This document shows positions 43,606 through 53,056 of a stretch of DNA of 64,000 nt, one piece after another. The stretch's first letter is position 1. Each line of letters opens with the position of its first letter. The stretch comes from JANQGH01 sp039177555. GTDB taxonomy: Bacteria; Pseudomonadota; Alphaproteobacteria; DSM-16000; Inquilinaceae. The stretch is taken from positions 1-64,000 of the forward strand of contig JBCDFV010000007.1 in NCBI GenBank assembly GCA_039177555.1, read 5' to 3'. A program made the position numbers and the translations under genes. Under the pieces are notes generated by a model that was not told where the DNA came from, ran no database searches, and saw nothing but the letters and a program-made list of their open reading frames with translations.

Positions 43606-44525
43606 GTCTTCCGCCCCGCGCGGTTGACCACCAGGATGCCGGCGGCCACCAGGGCCACGCCGATCCAGTCGGACCAGCCGATCCGCTCGGCCAGGACCAG
43701 CCAGGCGATGGCGACGCCGAAGACCGGGTTGAGAAAGTGATAGCTGCCGGCCTCCGTCGCGCTGGTGCGCAACAAGAGCGTGAACCATAGCCAGGTCGCG
43801 ACCAGGGACGGGAAGATGATGATGTAGGTAATCGCCGCCAGGAACTGCCAGGTGATGGTGAAGGACGACACCGATTCCAGGGCGAACCCGAACGGCGCCA
43901 GCACGATGCTGCCGACCAGCATTTGCAGGCCGACCACCATCATCAGCCCGGTGCCGAAATTGCCGGCCTTGACCAGCACGGTCCCGACGCCGAGCGCGAT
44001 TGTGCCGAGCGCGGCAAAGACGATCCCGGCGACCTGGCTTAGCGCACCGTCCGACGGGTCGCCGAGATGGTTCTGCATCACCCAGATCACACCGGCGAAG
44101 CCCATAGCCAGGCCCAGAATCTTCAACGGCCCGATGCGTTCGTGCAGAAAGGCGGGGGCAAGGGCGGCCACGATGAGGGGCAGGGCGCTGCCGATGATCG
44201 CGGCCAGTCCGGCCGGGATCGCGGTCATGGCGACGAACATCAGACCGAGATAAAGCGCGTTCTGGCAGATGCCGAGCACGACGATGCGCAGCCACTGGTC
44301 GCCCCGCCGCGGCAAACGGTCGCCGAGCGCCACGGCGATGGCAATCGCGATCAGACCCGCGATCAGGAACCGGCCGGACAGCATCAACAGCGGCGGCGCA
44401 TAGTCCAGCGCGACCTTGGCCGAGGTGAAGGCCGATGACCAGATTAACGCGAAACTGAGGCCGATGACGACCGTGACCGTGTGGTTCAGGCCGGGCGATT
44501 GGCCCTGGCTATGTGTGGCGGTCAT
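43602..44525 (-). CDS. DMT superfamily transporter (EamA domain)
   Basis: A 307-residue membrane protein with 10 predicted helices in two EamA repeats. The first helix region LSFALIWSSAFTSAKVALDYAPPLLMLSGRFLIAG is typical, as is the second-repeat GVAIAWLVLAERIGWSDWIGVALVAAGILVVNR. Members export amino acids or metabolites; the substrate is not evident. It is convergent with dgdA with a 4-bp stop overlap, so the two are on different transcripts despite closeness. Confidence 0.9.
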   Translation of the reverse strand: MTATHSQGQSPGLNHTVTVVIGLSFALIWSSAFTSAKVALDYAPPLLMLSGRFLIAGLIAIAIAVALGDRLPRRGDQWLRIVVLGICQNALYLGLMFVAMTAIPAGLAAIIGSALPLIVAALAPAFLHERIGPLKILGLAMGFAGVIWVMQNHLGDPSDGALSQVAGIVFAALGTIALGVGTVLVKAGNFGTGLMMVVGLQMLVGSIVLAPFGFALESVSSFTITWQFLAAITYIIIFPSLVATWLWFTLLLRTSATEAGSYHFLNPVFGVAIAWLVLAERIGWSDWIGVALVAAGILVVNRAGRKT

Positions 44526-44637
44526 CGATCATCCTGGTTGGTCAACCCCGCAATGATGGCCGGACCGGTCGTTGAGGTCGAGGCCACCCGCGACATGGGC
44601 GGCCTGTCGAGGCACCCGTCCATGGGCAATTGCCGTG

Positions 44638-44667
44638 TTGTGTGAAGGGCTTCGCTGCGCTTATATG
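44638..44667 (+). promoter_or_regulatory. Candidate promoter of the Liv-type operon
   Basis: TTGTGT (44638-44643) and TATATG (44662-44667) are separated by 18 bp, about 80 bp upstream of the first gene. Downstream, CAACCG (44697-44702) and CGGTTG (44714-44719) form an inverted repeat that may be an operator or 5' UTR hairpin. Confidence 0.4.
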
Positions 44668-44747
44668 CTTACGAGGCAAATGGCGGCAAGAAAGTTCAAC
44701 CGACCCGTCAGAACGGTTGGTGCCGCGAACCAGCAGGGAGGACGGCC

Positions 44748-45605
44748 ATGGCGGCAGCGCCGAGGCCAGACGGCTTGGGCGACAACGCCAAACAGACCGC
44801 GTCCGAGCCGGAGATCGTCTTGGAGGCTGACCATGTCAGCCTGTCCTTCGGCGGCGTGCACGCGCTGGCCGATGTCAGCTTTCAGGTGCGGCGGCGCGAG
44901 CTGTTTTCGATCATCGGCCCGAACGGCGCGGGCAAGACCTCCATGGTCAATTGCATTTCCGGCCGCTACGCGCCGACCGAGGGCCGGGTCCTGCACAATG
45001 GCCGGGACATCACCAAGCTGAGGCCGAGCGCCCGTGCCGATCTCGGCATCGGCCGGACGTTTCAGAACCTGGCGCTGTTCGGCCATATGTCGGTGCTCGA
45101 CAACATTATGGTCGGGCGCCACCACCTGCTGAAAAACAACTTCCTCACCGGCCCGCTCTATTGGATCGGCGGCGCGCGCAAGGAAGAGCTGCGCCACCGG
45201 CGCGAGGTCGAGGAAATCATCGACTTCCTTGAGATCCAGCATGTGCGCAACGCGGTGGCCGGCACCTTGCCCTATGGCCTGCGCAAGCGGGTGGAACTGG
45301 CCCGTGCCGTGGCGCTGCGCCCCAACCTGTTGCTGCTGGACGAGCCGATGGCGGGCATGAACCTGGAAGAGAAGGAGGACATGGCCCGCTACATCAACGA
45401 TTTGAATGTCGAGTGGGGCATGACCGTGATCATGATCGAACACGACATGGGCGTCGTGATGGACGTGTCCGACCGGGTCATCGTGCTCGACTTCGGCCGC
45501 AAGATCGCCGAGGGCCTGCCCGACGAGATCATGAACCATCCGCAGGTCAAGGAAGCCTATCTGGGCGTCATGGACGATGACGAAGAGGAGGGTGCGGCCG
45601 CGTGA
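44748..45605 (+). CDS. livG: LivG-type ABC transporter ATP-binding protein
   Basis: Energises import through the LivH/LivM permease pair. Walker A is GPNGAGKT, and the signature region is LPYGLRKRVELARAV, as usual for LivG rather than LSGGQ. Walker B is LLLLDEPMAGMN, and the H-loop is MIEHDMG. A 25-residue N-terminal extension (GDNAKQTASEPE) precedes the domain. GGAGGACGGCC precedes the ATG. It is the first gene of a seven-gene operon (livG, ligase, livH, livM, binding protein, livF, second ligase). The next gene starts within its stop. Confidence 0.93.
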   Translation: MAAAPRPDGLGDNAKQTASEPEIVLEADHVSLSFGGVHALADVSFQVRRRELFSIIGPNGAGKTSMVNCISGRYAPTEGRVLHNGRDITKLRPSARADLGIGRTFQNLALFGHMSVLDNIMVGRHHLLKNNFLTGPLYWIGGARKEELRHRREVEEIIDFLEIQHVRNAVAGTLPYGLRKRVELARAVALRPNLLLLDEPMAGMNLEEKEDMARYINDLNVEWGMTVIMIEHDMGVVMDVSDRVIVLDFGRKIAEGLPDEIMNHPQVKEAYLGVMDDDEEEGAAA

Positions 45606-47515
45606 CGGAGACGCTGGACACCCTGCCGAAGTTGCTGGCGCACAATGCCGCCAACTGGCCCGACGAGATCGCGCTCAGGGAAAAGGATCTCGGCATCTGG
45701 AACGCGATTTCCTGGGCGCAGTACAACGACCGGGTCCGCCAGTTCGCCTTGGCCATGCGCCAACTCGGCATCGTCCAGGGCGACGTGGTGGCCCTGATCG
45801 GCGACAACCGGCCGGACTGGGTCATGGGCGAGGTCGCGGCCCACGCGGCCGGTGCGATGAGCCTGGGCATCTATCGCGACGCGCTGGACGCGGAGATCGA
45901 GTATCTCTTGACCTATGCCGAGGCCAAGCTGGTGCTGGCCGAGGATGAGGAGCAGGTGGACAAGCTGTTGAACCTGGGCGACCGCATCCCGTCGGTTCGG
46001 CACATCGTCTATTTCGACCCGCGCGGCATGCGCAAATACGACGATCCGCGGCTGTTGAGCGAGCCGGATTTCCTCGCGCTTGCCAACCAGTCGACGCCGG
46101 AAGACTACGACCGCATGGTGGCTGAAACCGACGGCGACGCGGTCGCGATCCTGTGCACGACCTCGGGTACGACGGCGAACCCGAAGCTGGCGATGCTGGG
46201 CGGCCGGGCGCTGATCGACCACACGCGGGCCTATCTGGAGGTCGATCCGAAGGATTCGAGCGACGAATACGTCTCGGTCCTGCCCCTGCCCTGGATCATG
46301 GAGCAGATCTACGCGGTCGGAAAATCCCTGGTCAGCCGCATGAAGGTGAACTTCGTCGAAGAGCCGGAGACGATGATGCACGACATGCGCGAGATCGGCC
46401 CGACCTTCGTCCTGCTGGCGCCGCGGGTGTGGGAACAGGTCGCTGCCGACGTCCGTTCGCGCATGATGGATGCCAGCCGGTTCAAGAACTGGATGTTCGA
46501 CCTGGGCATGCGGCTGGGCCGCCAGGCGCTGGACCAGGGCAAGCAATCCGCCTTGGCGCGCATGATCCTGTTTCGGGCGCTGTCCGACCGGCTGGGCTTC
46601 AGCCGGCTGAAATCGGCGGCGACCGGCGGTGCGGCGCTGGGGCCCGATACGTTTCGCTTCTTCCTGGCCATGGGCGTGCCGCTGCGCCAGCTCTACGGCC
46701 AGACGGAGCTGTTGGGCGCCTACACCATCCATACCCAAAGCGACGTCGATTTCGACACGGTCGGGGTTGCCTTCAACAAGGATGTCGAGGTGCGCGTCGA
46801 CCAGCCGGACCCGAACGGCGTTGGCGAGATTGTCACAAAGCACCCGAACATGTTCGCCGGCTATTACAAGAACGAAGAGGCCTCGCGTGCCGACATCAAC
46901 GAGGCGGGCGAGATGCATACCGGCGACGCCGGGTACTTCAACGACCAGGGCCATCTGGTCGTCATCGACCGGATCAAGGATTTGGCGACCACCAGCCTGG
47001 GTGATCGGTTCAGCCCACAGTTTCTGGAAAACAAGCTCAAATTCTCGCCCTTCGTGGCCGAGGCCGTGATCCTGGGCGACCAGCGGCCGTATCTGGCCGC
47101 CATGCTGTGTATCCGCTTTCCCATCGTCTCGAAATGGGCGGAAAAGAAGCGCATCGCCTTTACGACCTACACCGATCTGTCGTCGCGGCCCGAGGTCTAT
47201 GGTCAGATCCAGGCGGAGATAGAGGCCATCAACGCCACCTTACCAGCCGCCCAGCGCATCCGGAAATTCCTGCTGCTTTACAAGGAGTTGGATGCCGACG
47301 ACGGTGAGCTGACCCGCACCCGCAAGGTCCGGCGCGGCGTGATCAACGACAAGTACGGCGACATCATCGAGGCGATTTACGCCGACCGCGACGCCATTCC
47401 GGTCGACACCACGATCAGCTTTCAGGACGGCACGACCCAGCGCATCAAGACCGTGCTGCGGGTGATCGATCTCGCGCCAGCCGCCCCCGAACACGCCGCC
47501 CAAGCCGCCGAATAG
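45602..47515 (+). CDS. AMP-binding acyl/aryl-CoA ligase, long-chain FACS-like
   Basis: A 637-residue adenylate-forming ligase. The P-loop is TTSGTTANPKLAML, a family variant of SGTTGxPKG with Lys retained. YGQTELLG and TGDAGYFNDQGHLVVIDRIKDL (the hinge with the A8 Arg/Lys region) follow. The C-terminal domain is long, as in FadD15/FACS members. It starts with GTG overlapping livG, so it is translationally coupled. Placement inside a transporter operon suggests it activates the imported acid or its product to a CoA thioester; the substrate could be aromatic or branched. Confidence 0.87.
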   Translation: MTETLDTLPKLLAHNAANWPDEIALREKDLGIWNAISWAQYNDRVRQFALAMRQLGIVQGDVVALIGDNRPDWVMGEVAAHAAGAMSLGIYRDALDAEIEYLLTYAEAKLVLAEDEEQVDKLLNLGDRIPSVRHIVYFDPRGMRKYDDPRLLSEPDFLALANQSTPEDYDRMVAETDGDAVAILCTTSGTTANPKLAMLGGRALIDHTRAYLEVDPKDSSDEYVSVLPLPWIMEQIYAVGKSLVSRMKVNFVEEPETMMHDMREIGPTFVLLAPRVWEQVAADVRSRMMDASRFKNWMFDLGMRLGRQALDQGKQSALARMILFRALSDRLGFSRLKSAATGGAALGPDTFRFFLAMGVPLRQLYGQTELLGAYTIHTQSDVDFDTVGVAFNKDVEVRVDQPDPNGVGEIVTKHPNMFAGYYKNEEASRADINEAGEMHTGDAGYFNDQGHLVVIDRIKDLATTSLGDRFSPQFLENKLKFSPFVAEAVILGDQRPYLAAMLCIRFPIVSKWAEKKRIAFTTYTDLSSRPEVYGQIQAEIEAINATLPAAQRIRKFLLLYKELDADDGELTRTRKVRRGVINDKYGDIIEAIYADRDAIPVDTTISFQDGTTQRIKTVLRVIDLAPAAPEHAAQAAE

Positions 47516-47536
47516 AGCCCGACGAGACGCCAGCCC

Positions 47537-48436
47537 ATGGAAAATCTCCGCCTCGACTTTCTTTACCAGCTGATGCTGACGGGCCTGATCATCGGCACGC
47601 TTTACGGCGTCGTCGGCATGTCGTTCGTCTTGATCTACAAGGCGTCGAAGGTCATCAACATGGCCCAGGGCGAGTTCCTGCTGATCGGCGCTTGGATCTG
47701 CTGGTTCTTCCTGATCGAATATCAGTTGCCGTTCTGGATCGGCTTTCCGCTGACCCTGATCGTCATGATGGTGTTCGGCATCGTACTACAGGTCGTCGTG
47801 TTGAGGCCGCTGATCGGCGAGCCGATCATCTCGGTCATCATGGTGACGATCGGGCTGTCGATCGTCTTTCAGGCGCTGATGAAATGGCTGTTCGGCGTTT
47901 CGCCGCAGCCCTATCCGCAGATCTTCGCCTCACCCACCGTGGACGTTCTGGGGGCGCAGATCCGCACGGTCTACGTCCTGTCCATCGTGGTCTCACTGGT
48001 CATCGTCGGTGGCTTCGCCTGGTTCTTCAAATTCTCCAAGATGGGGCTGGCCATGCGCGCCACGGCGTTCGACCAGCAGGCCGCCCAGTCGCTGGGCGTC
48101 TCGGTCAAGTCCGTGTTCGCCATGTCCTGGGCGATTTCCGCGATGGTCTCGTCGGTGGCCGGCATCGTGGTCGGCGTGGTCAACTCCGTCTCGTCCGACC
48201 TGTCCTTCTTCGGCATCAAGGTCTTTCCGGCGGTCATCCTGGGCGGGCTGGACAGCATTATCGGCGCCGTGGTCGGCGGCATTATCATCGGCCTGTTGGA
48301 GCATTTCGCGGTCTATGTCGACCTCTACGCCGGCATCGGCAATCTGCAGCAAATCGTGCCCTTCTACGTCCTGGTCATTATCCTGATGATCAAGCCGTAC
48401 GGTCTGTTCGGCACGCGCGATATTGAGCGGGTCTGA
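47537..48436 (+). CDS. livH: LivH-type ABC transporter permease
   Basis: Branched-chain amino acid-type permease of 299 residues with about eight hydrophobic helices. Family features are LIIGTLYGVVGMSFVLIYKASKVINMAQGEFLLIGA near the start and MRATAFDQQAAQSLGVSVKSVFAMSWAISAMVS, with GGLDSIIGAVVGGIIIGLLE at the end. It pairs with LivM. The transported compound is uncertain, because relatives move branched-chain amino acids, urea and aromatic acids. Confidence 0.93.
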   Translation: MENLRLDFLYQLMLTGLIIGTLYGVVGMSFVLIYKASKVINMAQGEFLLIGAWICWFFLIEYQLPFWIGFPLTLIVMMVFGIVLQVVVLRPLIGEPIISVIMVTIGLSIVFQALMKWLFGVSPQPYPQIFASPTVDVLGAQIRTVYVLSIVVSLVIVGGFAWFFKFSKMGLAMRATAFDQQAAQSLGVSVKSVFAMSWAISAMVSSVAGIVVGVVNSVSSDLSFFGIKVFPAVILGGLDSIIGAVVGGIIIGLLEHFAVYVDLYAGIGNLQQIVPFYVLVIILMIKPYGLFGTRDIERV

Positions 48437-48439
48437 CCC

Positions 48440-49540
48440 ATGGCCGGCGCCGCCTTCCGACCGAGTGGGGATTTCCGCACCAGCTACGCGGCCGACACCA
48501 CCATCTTCGACGACGCGTTCAGCCGGCGGTTCGTCATCGGCCTGGTCATCGTGCTGGCGCTGGTACCGATACCGACGGTTTTCGGCTGGGGCTTCGACAT
48601 TCTCGACCGCTATTGGATGAACCTGTTCGTTTCGATCGGCTATCTGTCGATCGCGGCCTTGGGGCTGAACATCCTGGTCGGCTTCACCGGCCAGATTTCC
48701 ATCGGCCATTCAGCCTTTTTCGGCTTCGGCGCCTTCGCCTCGGTCTTCATTCACGAGACGACCAGCATTCCGGTCTTTTTCTGCATCCCGCTGGCCGGGC
48801 TGATGACCGCGGCGGTGGGCCTGATCTTCGGCGTGCCGGCGGCGCGCATCAAAGGCCTCTATCTCGCGATCGCGACCTTGGCGGCGCAGTTCATCCTGCA
48901 GGATTTCTTCGCCCGGGCGGACTGGTTTTCCGGCGGTACCCACGGCTCCGTGGCCCGGCCGCTGGAAATCTTCGGCTATCAGTTCCGCAGCGTGCATGCC
49001 TATTGGTGGATCGTGCTGGCCTATGTGGTCGTGCTGTTCCTGGCCGCGACCAACCTGATGCGCAGCCGCGACGGGCGGGCGCTGATCGCGGTGCGCGATC
49101 ACTACCTGTCCGCCGAAATCATGGGCGTGAACCTGACCAAGTACCGCATCCTGTCGTTCGGCATCGCGTCGTTCTACGCCGGCATCGGCGGGGCCTTGTT
49201 CGCGCACCACAATCTGTTCGTGCAGGTCGAAAGCTTCACGATCTTCTTCTCCATCCTGTTCCTGGGCATGGTGATCATCGGGGGCCTGGGCTCGATCATG
49301 GGCACGATCTTCGGTACCATCTTCATCACGATGCTGCCGGAGGCGACGGAGGCCGTGACCAGCTTCATGCGCGGCGGTGCCGTCGACCGGGCCCTGAACC
49401 TCGGCGGCGGGCTTAACTATCTGAAGGAGATGGCGATCGGGCTGGCCATCATCCTGTTCCTGATCTTCGAGCCCGAGGGGCTGGCGCATCGCTGGCGCCA
49501 GATCAAAGCCTATTGGAAACTCTACCCGTTCTCATATTAA
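48440..49540 (+). CDS. livM: LivM-type ABC transporter permease
   Basis: Second permease of the pair, 366 residues with about ten helices. Conserved segments are LSIAALGLNILVGFTGQISIGHSAFFGFGA and GRALIAVRDHYLSAEIMGVNLTKYRILSFGIASFYAGIGGALFAHH, which contains the coupling region to the ATPases. It starts 3 bp after livH, so translation is coupled. The N-terminal 45 residues (RTSYAADTTIFDDAF) are an extension common in the aromatic-acid branch. Confidence 0.93.
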   Translation: MAGAAFRPSGDFRTSYAADTTIFDDAFSRRFVIGLVIVLALVPIPTVFGWGFDILDRYWMNLFVSIGYLSIAALGLNILVGFTGQISIGHSAFFGFGAFASVFIHETTSIPVFFCIPLAGLMTAAVGLIFGVPAARIKGLYLAIATLAAQFILQDFFARADWFSGGTHGSVARPLEIFGYQFRSVHAYWWIVLAYVVVLFLAATNLMRSRDGRALIAVRDHYLSAEIMGVNLTKYRILSFGIASFYAGIGGALFAHHNLFVQVESFTIFFSILFLGMVIIGGLGSIMGTIFGTIFITMLPEATEAVTSFMRGGAVDRALNLGGGLNYLKEMAIGLAIILFLIFEPEGLAHRWRQIKAYWKLYPFSY

Positions 49541-49587
49541 CGGGTGGCAATGAGGGGCGACGGCCCCAGTAGAGGGAGGACAGCAGA

Positions 49588-50850
49588 ATGAAGAGACTAT
49601 CCTTGACCACGGCGACCGCGCTGATCGCGCTGGGCGCCGGTGTCGCGCAGGCCCAGGACATTCCGGTCGGCCACCTGGCGGACCTGACCGGCGCGACCGC
49701 ATCCATAGGTGTGGCCTATGCCAACGGCATCTCGGACACGATCGACTGGTACAACGAAAATGGCGGCGTCGATGGCCGGCTGATCGACTTCGAGACCGTC
49801 GACTACGCCTATCAGGCGCCGCGCGCGGTCTCGATCTATCAGGGCTGGGTCGCCGACGACGTGGTCGCGGTGCAGGGCTGGGGCACGGCCGATACCGAGG
49901 CGTTGGTTCAGTTCGTCGAGGCCGACGAGGTGCCGTACTTCTCCGCCTCCTACTCTGGCGCCTTGACCGATCCGACCGGCCAGGGTGAACGGTCCGCCGG
50001 TGCGGCACCGTACAACTTCTTCTACGGCCCGTCCTATTCCGACGCCTGCCGCGCGCTGGCGCAGTGGGCCGCCGCGGACTGGGAACAGAACGGCGACGGA
50101 TCGGCCCCGGTCTGGGTCCATATGGGCGACAACCACCCCTATCCGGAAAGCCCGCGCGTGGCTTGCACCGAATATGCCGAGGAGCTGGGCTTCGACGTCG
50201 CCAACCCGATCGTCTACACCCTGGCGCCCGGCGACTTCACCGCGCAGTGCCTGACGTTGAACGAGATCGGCGCGAACTATGCCTATGTCGCCAACATCGC
50301 CGGTTCGACCATCTCGCTCTTGAACAGCTGCGCCAACACCGACACGGACGTTCAGTTCGTCGCCAATGTCTGGGGCTATGACGAGCAGGTCATGCGGGCC
50401 GCCGGCGAGAATGCCGACGGTGTCGTGGTCGCGGTCAGGACCGAGAGCATTTGGACCGACGACAATCCGGGCCTTGAGCGGGTGCGCGCGATCGCCGGCG
50501 GCGACGATTACCAGGTGTTGAGCTACATTTCCGGCGTGTGTTCGGCCGCCTACATGCTGGAGGCGATCGAGGGTGCTGCTGCTGCCGGCGACATCACGGG
50601 CCCGAGCATCCGCGACTATCTGGAAAGCCAGACCGACTGGGTGCCGGAAGGCCTGGAAGGCGTCTGCTTCCCAACGACCTGGACGCCGGAAGACCATCGC
50701 GGGCTGATGACCGTCGCCATCTATCGCGGCAATGTCAGCGGTTCGACCGAAGGCCGCGAGATTTCCGACCTGATTGCCGACGGCACCATGTCGCTGGAGC
50801 CGGTGGCGGTGATCGAACTGCCGCGCCGCCCGGAATGGCTCGGCTACTAA
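49588..50850 (+). CDS. livK: LivK-type periplasmic substrate-binding protein
   Basis: A 420-residue periplasmic binding protein of the type 1 fold. A Sec signal peptide (LTTATALIALGAGVAQAQD, cleaved near residue 23) is clear. The domain starts IPVGHLADLTGATASIGVAYANGISDTIDWYNENGGVDGRLID. It is longer than E. coli LivK (369 residues). The ligand is unknown; relatives next to PaaK-type ligases bind aromatic acids. A GGGAGGACAGCAGA ribosome-binding region precedes the ATG, stronger than its neighbours', consistent with the higher expression needed for a binding protein. Confidence 0.92.
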   Translation: MKRLSLTTATALIALGAGVAQAQDIPVGHLADLTGATASIGVAYANGISDTIDWYNENGGVDGRLIDFETVDYAYQAPRAVSIYQGWVADDVVAVQGWGTADTEALVQFVEADEVPYFSASYSGALTDPTGQGERSAGAAPYNFFYGPSYSDACRALAQWAAADWEQNGDGSAPVWVHMGDNHPYPESPRVACTEYAEELGFDVANPIVYTLAPGDFTAQCLTLNEIGANYAYVANIAGSTISLLNSCANTDTDVQFVANVWGYDEQVMRAAGENADGVVVAVRTESIWTDDNPGLERVRAIAGGDDYQVLSYISGVCSAAYMLEAIEGAAAAGDITGPSIRDYLESQTDWVPEGLEGVCFPTTWTPEDHRGLMTVAIYRGNVSGSTEGREISDLIADGTMSLEPVAVIELPRRPEWLGY

Positions 50851-50904
50851 GCAAGGCGGGCGGGGCGTGAGCTCCGCCCCCGCTTTGCCGAGCGAGACAC
50901 GCTT

Positions 50905-51735
50905 ATGACCGCCGCAATGGCCGAAGGGGCGGCCGAGACCGCGCCGCCCCTCTTGTCGGTCAACAACATCGAGGTCGTCTATAACGACGTCATCCTGGTG
51001 CTGCGCGGCCTCAGCCTGGAGGTGCCCAAGGGCGAGATCATAGCCCTTCTGGGCGCCAACGGGGCCGGTAAGTCGACCACGCTGAAGGCCATCTCCGGCC
51101 TGTTGAAGACGGAGGATGGCGAGGTCACGCGCGGGTCGATCGCTTACGATGGCGAGACGATCAACGGCCTCGATCCCGGCGTCATCGTACGCAAGGGGAT
51201 CTTCCAGGTGATGGAGGGCCGCCGCATCATCCAGGACATGACGGCGCATGAAAACCTGCGGCTTGGCGCCCATACGCGCCGGGACCGCGCGGGCATCGCC
51301 GCCGACATCGAGCGGGTCTACGCCTATTTCCCGCGCCTGAAGGAACGGACCGGGCTGGCCGGCTATCTGTCGGGCGGCGAACAGCAGATGCTGGCGATCG
51401 GCCGCGCCTTGATGGCCAAGCCGAAACTGATCTTGATGGACGAGCCGTCGATGGGCCTATCGCCGCTGCTGGTGCGGGAGGTTTTCGGCATCATCGAACA
51501 GTTGAACCGTGATCTCGGCATCACGATCCTGCTGGTCGAGCAGAACGCACGCATGGCGCTGGAGGCGGCGAGCTATGGCTACATCATGGAAAACGGCAAG
51601 GTCGTGCTGGACGGGACGGCGGAACAGTTGAAATCCAACGAGGACGTGAAGGAATTCTATCTCGGTGGCGGCGGCGGCGAGCGTCGCAGCTTCAAGAACC
51701 TGAAAAGCTTCAAACGACGCAAGCGCTGGCTCTGA
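50905..51735 (+). CDS. livF: LivF-type ABC transporter ATP-binding protein
   Basis: Second ATPase of the importer, 276 residues. Walker A is GANGAGKST, the signature is YLSGGEQQMLAIGRALM, Walker B is LILMDEPSMGLSP and the Q-loop/switch is ILLVEQNA. The RKGIFQVMEGRRII segment is diagnostic of LivF. The C-terminal tail is lengthened by a basic stretch (ERRSFKNLKSFKRRKRWL) that is unusual. It is followed 4 bp later by the second ligase. Confidence 0.93.
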   Translation: MTAAMAEGAAETAPPLLSVNNIEVVYNDVILVLRGLSLEVPKGEIIALLGANGAGKSTTLKAISGLLKTEDGEVTRGSIAYDGETINGLDPGVIVRKGIFQVMEGRRIIQDMTAHENLRLGAHTRRDRAGIAADIERVYAYFPRLKERTGLAGYLSGGEQQMLAIGRALMAKPKLILMDEPSMGLSPLLVREVFGIIEQLNRDLGITILLVEQNARMALEAASYGYIMENGKVVLDGTAEQLKSNEDVKEFYLGGGGGERRSFKNLKSFKRRKRWL

Positions 51736-51739
51736 TCGG

Positions 51740-52981
51740 ATGCAGTCACCCTACTATGACGCGCTGGAAACCCGCGCGCCCGAGGACCGCGAGGCCGCCC
51801 TGCTGGCCGCGCTGCCGGAACAAGTGGCCCTGGCCAAGCGCAGGGCGCCCGCCTATTGCAAGCTGTTTGCCGAGATCGATGCCGACGCGGTGACCAGCCG
51901 CCAGGCGCTGGCGTCGCTGCCCGTGACGCGGAAGGCTGAATTGCCGGACCTGCAGGCCGATGCCAAGCCTTTCGGTGGCTTCACCACGGTGCCACCCGGC
52001 CGTCTGCATCGGATCTTCGCCTCGCCCGGGCCGATCTATGACGCCGAGGGCGCGAACCCCAACTATTGGCGCACGGCGCGTGCCCTGTTCGCCGCCGGCG
52101 TGCGCGAAGGCGACATCGTCCACAATTGCTTTTCGTACCACTTCACGCCGGCGGGGGCGATGTTCGAGACCGGCGCCCATGCGCTCGGCTGCGCCGTCGT
52201 GCCGGCCGGCGTCGGCAATACGGAGCTTCAGGCCAAGACGATCGCCGACGTTAGGCCCCGCGCTTACGTCGGCACGCCGGACTTTTTGAACATCATCCTG
52301 GAGAAAGCCGACGAAATGGCGCTCGACGCCGGCTCGATCGACATCGCGCATGTCTCCGGCGGGCCGCTGTTTCCGGCGTTGGTGGCCGCTTATGAGGATC
52401 GCGGCATCGCCGTGACCCAAAGCTATGGCACCGCCGATATCGGCCTGATCGCCTATGAGAGCGCGGCGCGAGAGGGTCTGATCGTCGATGAGGTGGTCCT
52501 GATCGAAATCGTGCGGCCGGGCACCGGCGACCCGGTGCCGAACGGCGAGGTCGGCGAGGTCGTGGTCACAAGCTTCAGCCGCGAATATCCGCTGATCCGC
52601 TTTGCCACCGGGGACCTGTCCGCCATCCTGCCCGGCGCCAGCCCGTGTGGACGAACAGCGCCCCGCATACGTGGCTGGCTCGGCCGGGCGGACCAAACCA
52701 CCAAGGTGAAGGGCATGTTCGTTCACCCAAGGCAGGTCGCCCAAATCGTCGATCGACACGGGTCCGCGACCAGGGCGCGTCTGGTCGTGACGTCGGAGGC
52801 CGGAAGCGATCGTATGGATCTGATCGTCGAGACGGAAAATGTCGACGATCTTGGTCTTGTCGGCAAAATTAGCGATACAGTTCAGTCGGTTACGAAGCTA
52901 CGTGGCTCTGTGAGGCTGGTCGCGATCGGTGAACTGCCGAACGATGGCATCGTTATCGAGGACCGGCGAAAAAACCCCTAG
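51740..52981 (+). CDS. Phenylacetate-CoA ligase-like (PaaK family) adenylate-forming enzyme
   Basis: A 413-residue member of the PaaK family: LAKRRAPAYCKLF, LPVTRKAELPDLQ, HRIFASPGPIYD (phosphate-binding loop region, where the usual SSGTTG is replaced by ASPGPIY), QSYGTADIGLIAYE, FATGDLSAI and the C-terminal RADQTTKVKGMFVHPRQV. The altered loop is shared by a known PaaK-like subgroup. It likely forms an aryl-CoA from the imported acid. It is the last gene of the operon and is followed by a multi-hairpin region. Confidence 0.85.
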   Translation: MQSPYYDALETRAPEDREAALLAALPEQVALAKRRAPAYCKLFAEIDADAVTSRQALASLPVTRKAELPDLQADAKPFGGFTTVPPGRLHRIFASPGPIYDAEGANPNYWRTARALFAAGVREGDIVHNCFSYHFTPAGAMFETGAHALGCAVVPAGVGNTELQAKTIADVRPRAYVGTPDFLNIILEKADEMALDAGSIDIAHVSGGPLFPALVAAYEDRGIAVTQSYGTADIGLIAYESAAREGLIVDEVVLIEIVRPGTGDPVPNGEVGEVVVTSFSREYPLIRFATGDLSAILPGASPCGRTAPRIRGWLGRADQTTKVKGMFVHPRQVAQIVDRHGSATRARLVVTSEAGSDRMDLIVETENVDDLGLVGKISDTVQSVTKLRGSVRLVAIGELPNDGIVIEDRRKNP

Positions 52982-53056
52982 CCATCGTCAACTTTCTCGG
53001 ATAGGGTGAGATCAGAATCACAATTTCGCCATCTTCCGAGGTTAGCTTCGTTTTCA

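Noticed and set aside
49597..51273. 558-codon minus-strand frame across livK and livF
   Set aside because: Antisense shadow of two well-supported genes; no ribosome-binding site or domain.
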